Shown: positions 8,343-16,180 of the stretch, in pieces
How the letters are laid out: every line of letters starts with the position of its first letter
How positions within the stretch are numbered: the first letter of the stretch is position 1
Assembly (NCBI GenBank): GCA_964563135.1
Contig: CAZLWV010000020.1
Coordinates: forward strand, 1-64,000
From: JAAYAY01 sp964563135
GTDB lineage: Bacteria > Planctomycetota > Planctomycetia > Pirellulales > Thermoguttaceae
DNA: 64,000 nucleotides
Reading direction: 5' to 3'
Made by a program: the position numbers and the translations under genes
The notes under the pieces: generated by a model
Database searches by the model: none
The model's input: the letters and a program-made list of their open reading frames with translations, nothing else
Told to the model about the DNA's origin: nothing

Positions 8343-9158
8343 ATGGTCCGATTGTCGCTGAATGAAACGACGACCTTCCGCTGGTCGTTTGAAGAAGACG
8401 TGCTCAACTACTCCGCTGCGGGTATTCCCGCAATCGGAGTGTGGCGGCATAAACTGTCAGATTGCGGCGAGCAGAAGGCGGCCGAGTTGCTGGAAGAGAC
8501 GGGATTGGCAGTCTCGCACCTGCATTGGGCGGGCGGATTCACGGGCTCCGACGGGCGCAGCTTCCGGGCATCGGTCGACGACGCCCTTGAGGCCCTCCGC
8601 ACCGCCCAAAATCTGCGCACGAAGTGTGTGGTGCTCTACAGCGGGGCCAGGGCCGGGCACACGCTCAACCACGCCCGGCGGTTGATGAAGGAAGCGCTCA
8701 AGGAGCTGGCGCCCGTTGCGGCCGAACTGGGACTGTATCTGGCCATCGAACCGATGCATCCGGGCTGCGCCAAGGATTTCACCTTCCTGACCAGCCTCCG
8801 CGACACCATCGAACTGTGCGACACGGTGGGGAGCGGTGCGGTAAAATTGTTGTACGACACCTATCATCTGGGGTTCGAGAAAGACTGCGTCGAGCAGGTT
8901 GCCGGGCTGGCCGACCGCGTGGCGCTGGTGCAACTGGGCGATGGCCGGCAACCGCCGGCGGTCGAGCAGTCTCGCTGTCGTCTGGGCGACGGTATTATTC
9001 CCGTCGGCGAGATTGTCCGCGAGTTCCTCAAGGCGGGATACGGGGGCGATTTCGACGTGGAACTGATCGGTGAAGAGATCGAGACGATCGACTATCGCCA
9101 GTTGCTGGAACATGCTATGCAGGCCTTCCAGCAATACGTTGTGGCGGCGCGCCCCTGA
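8343..9158 (+). CDS. Sugar phosphate isomerase/epimerase-like TIM-barrel protein
   Basis: 271 residues from the ATG at 8343; a TTG at 8316 in frame would add nine residues. It fits the xylose-isomerase-like AP-endonuclease-2 barrel. Metal-binding candidates are the Glu of LAIEPMHP, the Asp/His of LLYDTYHLG and the Gln/Asp of VALVQLGDGR, ending in GDFDVELIGEE. Proteins of this family isomerise or epimerise sugars or inositols (IolE/IolI-like, hydroxypyruvate isomerase), but the substrate cannot be assigned. It stands alone, divergent from lptF/G and followed by a hairpin at 9170-9212. Confidence 0.8.
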   Translation: MVRLSLNETTTFRWSFEEDVLNYSAAGIPAIGVWRHKLSDCGEQKAAELLEETGLAVSHLHWAGGFTGSDGRSFRASVDDALEALRTAQNLRTKCVVLYSGARAGHTLNHARRLMKEALKELAPVAAELGLYLAIEPMHPGCAKDFTFLTSLRDTIELCDTVGSGAVKLLYDTYHLGFEKDCVEQVAGLADRVALVQLGDGRQPPAVEQSRCRLGDGIIPVGEIVREFLKAGYGGDFDVELIGEEIETIDYRQLLEHAMQAFQQYVVAARP

Positions 9159-9169
9159 AAGCGCACAGC

Positions 9170-9212
9170 AGGGGCGGCCGGCGTCAGGGCACTCGCCCGC
9201 TCGATCGCCCCT
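9170..9212 (+). terminator. Hairpin after sugar-isomerase-like gene
   Basis: Outer arms AGGGGCG (9170-9176) and CGCCCCT (9206-9212) enclose an inner GGGC-ACTC-GCCC stem (9187-9198). It lies 12 bases after the stop codon. No T-tract follows, so it is a candidate only. Confidence 0.4.
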
Positions 9213-9256
9213 CGTTGGACGCGTCCAAATCGTGGTTCTGAGACAGGTTTCTGGTC

Positions 9257-9676
9257 ATGCTGGTCGTCAATTCGCAGGTCCGCATTCCTCTGCGGGAATT
9301 CCGATTCACGTTTGCGCGGAGCCCCGGACCGGGAGGGCAGAACGTCAACAAGGTCAATTCCAAGGCCACGCTCCACTGGAACGTGAGCCAATCGACGAGC
9401 CTTCCCGAGGCTGTGCAGGAGCGATTTCTCAGCGCCCATCGCAGCCGCATCAATCACCAGGGCGAGGTCTTCCTGTCCAGTTCGCGGTTTCGCGACCAGG
9501 GGCGCAACGTGGCCGATTGCCTGGAGAAACTCCGTGCCATGGTGGCCGCGGTCGCCGTCGCGCGGCCGCCGCGGAAGAAGACCAAACCCTCCGCCGGTGC
9601 AAAACACCGGCGGCTGGAGGACAAACGTCGCCAGGGCGACAGAAAACGCATGCGAAGGGCGCCCGCCGGGGAGTAG
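9257..9676 (+). CDS. arfB: Alternative ribosome-rescue factor, peptidyl-tRNA hydrolase ArfB (YaeJ)
   Basis: 139 residues, the normal length of ArfB. The RF-1-like catalytic loop GPGGQNVNKVNSKA has the GGQ motif at about residues 26-28. A basic C-terminal tail follows (RRLEDKRRQGDRKRMRR), which in ArfB inserts into the empty mRNA channel of stalled ribosomes. The protein hydrolyses peptidyl-tRNA on ribosomes stalled on non-stop mRNA. The tail and lack of codon-recognition domains separate it from true release factors. It lies in the same direction as the UVR-motif gene, 76 bases downstream. Confidence 0.93.
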   Translation: MLVVNSQVRIPLREFRFTFARSPGPGGQNVNKVNSKATLHWNVSQSTSLPEAVQERFLSAHRSRINHQGEVFLSSSRFRDQGRNVADCLEKLRAMVAAVAVARPPRKKTKPSAGAKHRRLEDKRRQGDRKRMRRAPAGE

Positions 9677-9752
9677 CCGCGAAGCGGTGCGGCAGAAGAG
9701 CCCGCACCCCTGCAGGTTTCGATTTGGCAGATTACGGACTGTTTGAGCAGAT

Positions 9753-10487
9753 ATGTCGTACGTTCGCGACCTTGACGATATTCTCGGCCAGTGGCCCTTC
9801 CAACCACGGACCGTCAGCGCGCGGCTTGTGCGGGCCTCCGATGGACGCCAGGTGCTCCAGATGCGCGTGGATCTCGGTTTGCTTCAGATGGAGACCTCCG
9901 GACGTCCCGACGGGCGGAAGCCGGGCGGAGCGGAAACCTATCTGGACTGGCTTCTTCGGGAGAACTTTCACGAGGGAGACCCCATCAGGCTGGGCGATGA
10001 GCAGCTTGAGGAGATCGAACGGGAACTCTCTCAGTTCGACCATCGCCGGGTCTGCTGGCTGGCAGTGCGAGCGTTTGACCGGGCGGTGGCCGATGCCAAC
10101 CATACCCTGGGTCTGCTCGATTTCCTGGAGCGCTGCGACGTCGACGAGGGCTGGAAACGTCAGCAGACCCAGCAGCGGGTTCTCGTGCTGTTCCATCGCA
10201 CCCAGGCGGCGGCTCTGGCACATTTGGAGAAGGATGGTGCCGAGCCGGCCATCGAGGAGATCAACCGGGGCCTCTGTTCGATCGAGAACCTCAGCGAAGG
10301 AGGCGAGGAGAACTCGGGACCCGGCCGGATGGTCCACCAGCTTCGCCAGCTTCAGGACTGGATCCGCGGGCAATACCAGGTGGACCGTACTCTGGGAGAG
10401 CAATTGGCTGACGCCGTGGCCGCGGAGGAATACGAACGGGCGGCCAGGCTCCGCGACGAACTTGCCCGTCGCGAGCCGCCGAGGTAA
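9753..10487 (+). CDS. UVR-motif-containing protein
   Basis: 244 residues. The last ~30 residues, LGEQLADAVAAEEYERAARLRDEL, form a UVR (UvrB/UvrC) motif, used in UvrB-UvrC contact and in McsA-like proteins. The N-terminal two thirds (SARLVRASDGRQVLQMRVDLGLLQMETSG, then HEGDPIRLGDEQLEEIEREL and a helical ADANHTLGLLDFLERC region) fit conserved planctomycete UVR proteins of unknown function. No zinc-binding Cys pairs of McsA are seen. A role in DNA repair or protein quality control is possible but unproven. Convergent with the sigma-54 activator. Confidence 0.8.
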   Translation: MSYVRDLDDILGQWPFQPRTVSARLVRASDGRQVLQMRVDLGLLQMETSGRPDGRKPGGAETYLDWLLRENFHEGDPIRLGDEQLEEIERELSQFDHRRVCWLAVRAFDRAVADANHTLGLLDFLERCDVDEGWKRQQTQQRVLVLFHRTQAAALAHLEKDGAEPAIEEINRGLCSIENLSEGGEENSGPGRMVHQLRQLQDWIRGQYQVDRTLGEQLADAVAAEEYERAARLRDELARREPPR

Positions 10488-10543
10488 GGAATGTTCAGCC
10501 CACGGTTGCCGCAACTTCGCAGCCGTCTCTTCCTGCCGTGATG

Positions 10544-10575
10544 CCGCCCGCCAGGAAACAGTCAGTCCTGGGCGG
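10544..10575. terminator. Hairpin between convergent genes
   Basis: Arms CCGC (10544-10547) plus CCAGGA (10551-10556) pair with TCCTGG (10566-10571) plus GCGG (10572-10575), with a 3-base bulge. It lies between the stops of the UVR gene (10487) and the sigma-54 activator (10608), so it could serve both. There is no T-run. Confidence 0.45.
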
Positions 10576-10607
10576 AGCAATCCCGAGGATGCGGTGGACT
10601 GGCGTAT

Positions 10608-12230
10608 TCAGACCTGCATTGCCCGCAGCCGCCGCCACAGAGTGGCGGAACTGACGCCGAGAATCCTGGCCGCCTGCGTGCGGTTTCCCCCGACCGACTC
10701 GAGCACGGCTCGAATATGCCGCTCCTCCACCTCCCGCAGCGATTGGCCGCTGCCGATCGGCGCGTCCAGCGGGGCCCCCAGTGCCTGAACGATATTCACC
10801 GGCAGGTCGTCGGGGCGAATCACGCCGTCGCGGCACAGTACGGCAGCCCGCTCGAGCACATTCTCCAGCTCTCGCACATTGCCGGGCCAGTTGTAGGAAT
10901 TGAGGCAGTCCAGAGCCGTGGAATCCAGTCGAAGCTGCACCATCCCCAGGCGTGCAGCCGTCTTGGCGACCAGATGTCTGGCCAGCGATACGATGTCCTC
11001 ACGCCGGTTGCGCAGCGGCGGAACCTCGATCTCGATCACTCCCAGACGGTAGTACAAATCCTCGCGAAAACGGCCCTCCTTCACCGCTTTCTTGATGTCT
11101 TTGTTGCTGGCCGCAATCACGCGGATGTCGACCTTGCGCGGCCGGTTCTCCCCCACGCGGACAATCTCGCGCTCCTGCAGCACCCGCAGCAATTTGGTCT
11201 GCATACTGGCAGACACGTCGCCGATCTCGTCCAGAAAGACCGTGCCGCCGTTGGCCTCTTCAAACAATCCCAGGCGGTCCCTCGACGCGCCCGTGAATGC
11301 CCCGGCCTTGTGGCCGAATAGCTCGCTTTCCAGCAGCGTTTCGGGAAGTGCCCCGCAGTTCACCGCCAGAAACGGGCCTTCGCAACGAGGCGAAACCCGG
11401 TGGATGTGCCTGGCAAGGACCTCCTTGCCCGTGCCGCTTTCGCCCGTGATGACCACCGACGTGTCGTGGCGCGCTACGCGTGAAGCAAACTCGATCACCT
11501 GCCTGTACGCGTTGCTGTGGACTTCAACCGGCGCTGCCCCAACCACCTTCTCCAGGCTGGCGATGCGGCGGCGTTGACGGGCGATCTCCTTCATCTTCTC
11601 CTTCAGTTCCGCGGTCAGTCGCATGACGTGCCCGTGGATGTCGTCGGCGTGAAAGTACGACACGTATGGCTCGATCTCCTGCCCCCAGGAGGGCCGATCG
11701 CGTCCCACGGCCGAACACACACGATCCCCCTTCCCCCGGCACTTGTCCTCGACAAAGAACACCTCCAGCCCCGTACAGAAAGAGGCGTAGCCGCTGGCAT
11801 ACCCCACCATGGTCCAGCAGACGGGCTCAGTCGACTGCCCCAGTGCCAACCGCTGTTCGTCGGCCTCCGTGGAATCGTGCCAGGTGACCTCCATGTGGAA
11901 CCGCCCGGCTGCCGGCTCCACCTCCAACGTCTTCACAGTGACCCGCGATACCCCCTGCAACGTGTGCATCCGCGGTCCTGCCCGGATCCAGTCCTCCACC
12001 GTGTCCCAGTGGAAGATCCGCTTCATCGCGGCCGCGTCGGCTCGCCCCCAGAAATTGCCGAATCGTGTCAGCAGCCGCCTCGCCTGCAACGGCCCAACCG
12101 TCTCCACAAGATCCTTGCGCAGTTGGGCCATCGCGTCCGACGAGTGGAGCACCAATCGCCGTCCGTGCAGGTCAAACCGTCCCTCCGAAAGATCCAACAG
12201 TTCCGCCAGCGCCAGCTCGTCGGCTTTCAT
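10608..12230 (-). CDS. Sigma-54-dependent activator with XylR-N/V4R sensor (XylR/DmpR type)
   Basis: 540 residues in three parts. Residues 1-~183 match the aromatic-sensing domain of XylR/DmpR: STEPVCWTMVGYASGYAS (133-150) and the zinc site region VEDKCRGKGDRVC with C164 and C172 (V4R fold). A helical linker (205-230) leads to the AAA+ domain with Walker A GESGTGKE (263-270), the sigma-54 contact loop GAFTGA (310-315), Walker B VFLDEIGD (331-338) and NWPGNVREL (447-455). A Fis-type helix-turn-helix ends the protein (about 503-540; GNRTQAARILGVS). In relatives, aromatic effectors bind the sensor and relieve its inhibition of the ATPase. Two palindromes lie 9-46 bases upstream of its start, and a sigma-54 promoter serves the divergent M20-ackA operon, its probable target. 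The effector is unknown. Confidence 0.92.
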   Translation of the reverse strand: MKADELALAELLDLSEGRFDLHGRRLVLHSSDAMAQLRKDLVETVGPLQARRLLTRFGNFWGRADAAAMKRIFHWDTVEDWIRAGPRMHTLQGVSRVTVKTLEVEPAAGRFHMEVTWHDSTEADEQRLALGQSTEPVCWTMVGYASGYASFCTGLEVFFVEDKCRGKGDRVCSAVGRDRPSWGQEIEPYVSYFHADDIHGHVMRLTAELKEKMKEIARQRRRIASLEKVVGAAPVEVHSNAYRQVIEFASRVARHDTSVVITGESGTGKEVLARHIHRVSPRCEGPFLAVNCGALPETLLESELFGHKAGAFTGASRDRLGLFEEANGGTVFLDEIGDVSASMQTKLLRVLQEREIVRVGENRPRKVDIRVIAASNKDIKKAVKEGRFREDLYYRLGVIEIEVPPLRNRREDIVSLARHLVAKTAARLGMVQLRLDSTALDCLNSYNWPGNVRELENVLERAAVLCRDGVIRPDDLPVNIVQALGAPLDAPIGSGQSLREVEERHIRAVLESVGGNRTQAARILGVSSATLWRRLRAMQV

Positions 12231-12238
12231 TGCCAGCC

Positions 12239-12276
12239 TTTCAATTTGAAATACTGATATTTCATCTTGAAATATC
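12239..12276. promoter_or_regulatory. Two tandem TTTCA-N3-TGAAA palindromes, 21 bp apart
   Basis: Site 1 is TTTCA-ATT-TGAAA at 12239-12251. Site 2 has extended perfect arms GATATTTCA (12256-12264) and TGAAATATC (12268-12276) around a 3-base spacer. Their centres (12245 and 12266) are 21 bp apart, two helical turns, so both face the same side of DNA. They lie just upstream of the activator's start codon and about 230-250 bp upstream of the predicted start site of the M20 operon. That is a plausible enhancer position for a sigma-54 activator and also allows autoregulation. Binding by the neighbouring activator is an inference. Confidence 0.75.
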
Positions 12277-12468
12277 CCCTCCGCTCCGTCAAGGCCGCGA
12301 GAGGTCCCCGGTCGGTTTTCCGAACTTTCGCCCTCCCTCGATCACCGCCAGCCCCCGCAAACCTCTCTTCCAGCCAGCCGGGTAGCTCTCCCAGGGGTTC
12401 TGAGCCCGTCTGGCCGGCAGGCTGGTCGATGCGGGGACCACGAAGAATCCTGTGTCCGCCATCCGGAT

Positions 12469-12484
12469 TGGCATGCAACCTGCA
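12469..12484 (+). promoter_or_regulatory. Sigma-54 (-24/-12) promoter of the M20-ackA operon
   Basis: TTGGCATGCAACCTGCA (12468-12484) matches the sigma-54 consensus TGGCACG-N4-TTGCA with the invariant GG (12470-12471) and GC (12482-12483) exactly 10 bases apart. Two of the twelve specified bases differ. Transcription would start near 12495, about 60 bases before the ATG at 12555. The divergent gene encodes a sigma-54 activator, which makes a chance match less likely. Confidence 0.72.
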
Positions 12485-12554
12485 CTGGCACTGTCACACC
12501 GGGTTGAGCATCTTCCCTGCCACACCCAGCCGCTTGACGGAAGGAGATCCCCAG

Positions 12555-13784
12555 ATGTATTCACTACTGGCTGCCAAGACCCGAGGTATCGAAGCCGAGT
12601 CGTTGGCGTTTGCCCAGCAGCTTATCCAGACTCCGAGCCCGTCGCTCGAGGAACACCAGGTCGCCCGGCTCGTCGAGGAGCGTATGCGGTCGCTGGGCTA
12701 CGAGAACGTGTTGGTCGACGACTATGGCAACGTGGTCGGCGTTCTGTCGGGGCGGGAGGGACACCCCACCGTCCTACTCAGCTCGCACATGGACACGGCC
12801 GATGCGGGGCAGCCTGCCGCCTGGAGTCGGTCCCCGCACAGCGGAGAGGTTCGCGACGGGGTGCTGTACGGCCTGGGTGCCTCCGACTGCAAGGCGGGCC
12901 TGGCAGCTCAGATCTATGCGGGCGCCGTGCTCAAACGCTCCTTGCTCCCGCTCAAGGGCAATGTGGTCGTCGCCGCCACCGTGTCGGAGGAACAGGGAGG
13001 AAGCCTTGGTTTGCGGCATCTCATGCAGGACACCCTCCCCTCGATGGACCTCGAGCCCGATTTCGCCATCCTCGGCGAACCGACCGGCCTTTCCATCTAC
13101 TACGGTCATGACGGGTCGGCCGTGTTCGAGGTGCTGATCCAGGGGCCCGACAGTTTCCAGGTCAACGACGCCACGACTGCCGTGTTTGAGAGATTCCGCG
13201 ACCAGTACCGCGCCCCCGGCGGCGCGGGGCAACTCGAATTCCAGGCCCTACATTCGCCCCAATTCCAGCAGCGCCCCGGGGCGTCGTCCGGCGTCATCAA
13301 CGTTTGCCGGCGATTGCCGGATACCGAATCCATCCATGGCACGATCGAGCAAATTAAGCACGAAGCGCGGGCCGCGGCGGCATCGGTGGCGCACGTGGCC
13401 GTGGAGGTGACCGTCCGGCGCGAGCAGCGGCAACTCTACACCAAGCGCACCACGATCCTGGAGCAGCGGGTCGAGGCGTGGTCGCTTGATCCGTATCACC
13501 CGTTGATGACGCGAGCACGCCATGCGCTGGCGGCGGCAGGGTGCGAGGTCTCGTGCGGCAAGTTCCGGCTCCCTCGCCTGGGAATGGGAACCGCCGGAGG
13601 CGTGCTGGTCAGCCAGTTCAACGTGCCGGCGATCGCTTACGGCCCCGGCTCCGAAGATACCTGCCACGGGCCCAACGAATCGGTCCCCATTGCCTTGGCC
13701 AGCCGGGCCATCTACGGTACGGCCGCCATCACCCATAGCCTGGTTGGAGTGCCCGTCTGCGGTTGGACACTCGACGAGATATAG
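12555..13784 (+). CDS. M20-family metallopeptidase/amidohydrolase
   Basis: 409 residues from the ATG at 12555, preceded by AAGGAG (12541-12546). M20 metal and catalytic residues are all visible: H78 and D80 (SSHMD), D111 (GASDCKAG), E145/E146 (SEEQGG), E175 (GEPTG) and H371 (TCHGPNE). Members deacylate or hydrolyse amide bonds, for example acetylornithine deacetylase, succinyl-diaminopimelate desuccinylase and YgeY. The lid/dimerisation domain lacks the usual His of the (G)xxxHas motif; here the segment reads LIQGPDSFQVND. The stop is 2 bases before the acetate kinase start, under a sigma-54 promoter. Release of an acyl group (perhaps acetate) that feeds the kinase is an attractive but untested link. 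Confidence 0.85.
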   Translation: MYSLLAAKTRGIEAESLAFAQQLIQTPSPSLEEHQVARLVEERMRSLGYENVLVDDYGNVVGVLSGREGHPTVLLSSHMDTADAGQPAAWSRSPHSGEVRDGVLYGLGASDCKAGLAAQIYAGAVLKRSLLPLKGNVVVAATVSEEQGGSLGLRHLMQDTLPSMDLEPDFAILGEPTGLSIYYGHDGSAVFEVLIQGPDSFQVNDATTAVFERFRDQYRAPGGAGQLEFQALHSPQFQQRPGASSGVINVCRRLPDTESIHGTIEQIKHEARAAAASVAHVAVEVTVRREQRQLYTKRTTILEQRVEAWSLDPYHPLMTRARHALAAAGCEVSCGKFRLPRLGMGTAGGVLVSQFNVPAIAYGPGSEDTCHGPNESVPIALASRAIYGTAAITHSLVGVPVCGWTLDEI

Positions 13785-13786
13785 CC

Positions 13787-14989
13787 ATGAATGTCCTCGT
13801 TTTCAATTGCGGAAGTTCGTCGCTCAAGTACCGCCTGATTGCCATGCCCGGCGAAAAGCAGCTCTCCAGCGGCGAGGCGCAGCGAATCGGACCGCCGACC
13901 GCCAGACCGTCGTGCCTGGTGTTGCACCGCGACGGGGGGCAGCATGAGACCCGCACCATTGCCATGCGGGACCACGCCGAGGCCCTCCAGCAGGTCGTCG
14001 GCGTGTTGCGAGAGACTCCCGACGCCATGCCCGATGTTATCGGGCATCGGCTCGTTAACGGCGGGCCTACGGTCAGCGAGCATTCCTTCATCGACGACTC
14101 CGTGCTGGAAGAACTCGTCGCCTGCCAGGACCTTGCGCCAATCCACAACCCCCCGGCGATCGCCACGATCAAGGCCTGCCGCGAGATGTTCCCCGGCCTG
14201 CCCCAGGTCGTCATTTCCGACACCGCCTATCACCGCACCATACCGCTGCACGCCCGGACCTACGCCCTCCCGCAACTGGTCAGCCGCGAAATGGGGATCC
14301 GCAAGTACGGCTATCATGGCATCAGCCACCAGTACGTGGTGACGGAGACTGCCAGGCTCATGAACGTCCCGCTCGACCGCTTCCGTGCCGTGAGCTGCCA
14401 CCTCGGCAGCGGCGGCGCCAGCCTGTGTGCCGTTGTCGACGGCCGCTCGATCGACAACACCATGGGTTACTCGCCCCTCCAAGGCCTCATCATGAGCACC
14501 CGCTGCGGCGACCTGGATCCGGGGGTCACGCTCCGGCTGCTCGCAGATGCCGTGGGCGATCGAGCCGCCGTCGAGACCCGCCTCAACAACAAGAGCGGTG
14601 TCCTCGGCCTGTCCGGCCGATCGGCTGACATTCGTGATGCCATCGACTCCCCCGCCGGCCAGCCCGAAAGCGATCGCAACCAGATGACCGCCCAGGTCTA
14701 TCTGTGGCGTTTGAAGAAGTATCTCGGGGCATATCTGGCACTCGTCGGCCGAGCCCATGCCGTAATCTTCACCGACACCATCGGCGAAACCGTACCCCGG
14801 GTCCGCGAAACCGTCTGCTCGGGCATGGACGTGTTCGGCATCGCGGTCGATCCCCATCGCAATGCCTCGGCCAAACCGCTGCCCGTTGACGTGGCCGAGC
14901 CCTCAAGCCCGGTCCGTGTGTGGGTTGTTGCCACCAATGAAGAAATCTCCATCGCCCGCTCAGTGTATCAAGTGACATGCAAATCCTGA
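13787..14989 (+). CDS. ackA: Acetate kinase family protein
   Basis: 400 residues, normal length for AckA. The ASKHA-fold motifs are present: N7 in FNCGSSSLKY, R88 (GHRLVNGG), H120 (APIHNPP), D145 (SDTAYH), H177 (YGYHGISH), H205 (CHLGSGGAS), R239 (STRCGDLDP) and the C-terminal EE (385-386). These correspond to the nucleotide, acetate and phosphoryl-transfer residues of acetate kinase. Two family motifs deviate: GHRVVHGG has Asn for His (N91), and the adenosine-loop GIGEN is TIGET (331-335). The protein probably makes acetyl-phosphate/ATP from acetate/acetyl-P, but substrate drift to another acyl group is possible. It is 2 bases from the M20 gene and overlaps the next gene by 13 bases. Confidence 0.88.
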   Translation: MNVLVFNCGSSSLKYRLIAMPGEKQLSSGEAQRIGPPTARPSCLVLHRDGGQHETRTIAMRDHAEALQQVVGVLRETPDAMPDVIGHRLVNGGPTVSEHSFIDDSVLEELVACQDLAPIHNPPAIATIKACREMFPGLPQVVISDTAYHRTIPLHARTYALPQLVSREMGIRKYGYHGISHQYVVTETARLMNVPLDRFRAVSCHLGSGGASLCAVVDGRSIDNTMGYSPLQGLIMSTRCGDLDPGVTLRLLADAVGDRAAVETRLNNKSGVLGLSGRSADIRDAIDSPAGQPESDRNQMTAQVYLWRLKKYLGAYLALVGRAHAVIFTDTIGETVPRVRETVCSGMDVFGIAVDPHRNASAKPLPVDVAEPSSPVRVWVVATNEEISIARSVYQVTCKS

Positions 14990-16062
14990 CGCTCACATCC
15001 ACGCTCCGCCGCCTGGCGATCAGCGCGTTTCGGGACGGAACCGACGAGCCCGTACTCCAGCAGCAGCTGCGAGGGAGCCGGGATGTCTTCCTTTTCGACT
15101 TCGAAGAGACTGCGCCCGGCCCTTTCTCCTCGATCTCATCCACCCTTGCCAGCACCGGCATGCTGCCGCTCGACATCATCGCCATGCGCGGCCTGTACGG
15201 CGGCAACCGTTTCTCGCAGCCCGTCCTGGCATCTGAGTCGGTACTGGCCGACCTGATGACGTTGGCCCCCCAGGCACCGCTCCACGTTCCCCACATGGTC
15301 CGGTTGGCCAAAGCCGCACGTAGTGCATTTCCTCAGACCCCCGTGGCCCTCGTTTTCGAAACGGCGTTCTTCGTGCCGCTCCCCGAGCGGGAACGCCGCT
15401 ACGGCGTCGACCCGGAACTGGCAGGCTCCCAGCCGCTCCGCCGGTTCGGCTTTCACGGGATCTTTCACGAGGCGGCCTGTCGCGACGCCGCGCGAAGCCT
15501 CGAAGTGCCCGAGCCACGCATCCTTTCGATCTGCCTGGAGCCACGCCCCGAACTGGCAGCCTGTCACGGCCGTCAGCCGGTGATGGTCACCGGGGGCAGC
15601 ACGCCCATGGAAGGGCTCCCCGGCGAAACCTCCTGCGGCGACCTGGACCCCAGCGTGGTCCTGAAGCTGGCCGACGACAGCCGTTGGGGCCCTGAAGGGA
15701 CCAGCCACCTGCTGACCCGCGAGAGCGGTCTGAGCGGCTTGGCTGGCCGCAGCGTCACCCTGGCCGAGGTGCTCCAGAGCACCCACGGCGACCTGCAATT
15801 GGCGCGGGATGTGTTTCTGTACTGTGTACTTCGTGCCTGCGGTGCCGGTATCGCCGCCTTGGGAGGACTCGACGCGATCGTCTACTCCGGCCGTTATGCC
15901 AGTTCGGCAGCTCCGCTGCACAACTGGCTCAATGGGCGGCTCCGCGAAACCCTCCGGCGCGACACGCCCAGCCTGATCCACTCCCGCACGCTGCCCCAGC
16001 ACCTTCGCGATATCGCCTACGTGCTGGCCCGGGAAAACGGCGTCCCTGTCACCGCGGTCTGA
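14977..16062 (+). CDS. Degenerate acetate-kinase-like protein (predicted pseudokinase)
   Basis: 361 residues. It overlaps the acetate kinase gene by 13 bases. It aligns along the AckA fold: MRGLYGG for GHRVVHGG (R71), PLHVPHMV for PLHNPP (H103), FETAFF for FDTAFH, RRFGFHGIFHE (H160), MEGLPGETSCGDLDP for the GTRCGDIDP segment, and ESGLSGLAGRS for KSGVLGLSG. Critical sites are lost: the N-terminal NxGSSSLK motif, the catalytic Asp (E128 here), the HLGNG phosphate loop, the Arg of TRCG (S219) and the C-terminal Glu. It is likely inactive alone and may pair with the upstream AckA, which in the family is a homodimer. Function unproven. Confidence 0.75.
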   Translation: MQILTLTSTLRRLAISAFRDGTDEPVLQQQLRGSRDVFLFDFEETAPGPFSSISSTLASTGMLPLDIIAMRGLYGGNRFSQPVLASESVLADLMTLAPQAPLHVPHMVRLAKAARSAFPQTPVALVFETAFFVPLPERERRYGVDPELAGSQPLRRFGFHGIFHEAACRDAARSLEVPEPRILSICLEPRPELAACHGRQPVMVTGGSTPMEGLPGETSCGDLDPSVVLKLADDSRWGPEGTSHLLTRESGLSGLAGRSVTLAEVLQSTHGDLQLARDVFLYCVLRACGAGIAALGGLDAIVYSGRYASSAAPLHNWLNGRLRETLRRDTPSLIHSRTLPQHLRDIAYVLARENGVPVTAV

Positions 16063-16082
16063 CCTGCGAACAGCGTCTCTCC

Positions 16083-16103
16083 GCCGGGGTGCATCTCCCC
16101 GGC
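16083..16103. terminator. Perfect hairpin between convergent genes
   Basis: GCCGGGG (16083-16089) and CCCCGGC (16097-16103) form a perfect 7-bp stem with a 7-base loop. It lies 20 bases after the pseudokinase stop and about 77 bases past the stop of the convergent propeller gene. No T-tract follows; possibly bidirectional. Confidence 0.5.
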
Positions 16104-16180
16104 AGGGTGCCTGCGGACGTCCTGACGCGGCAGCAGCGCTGTCCGTCGCGATATCACCCCGCCTCCTGGATCATGCCCCG

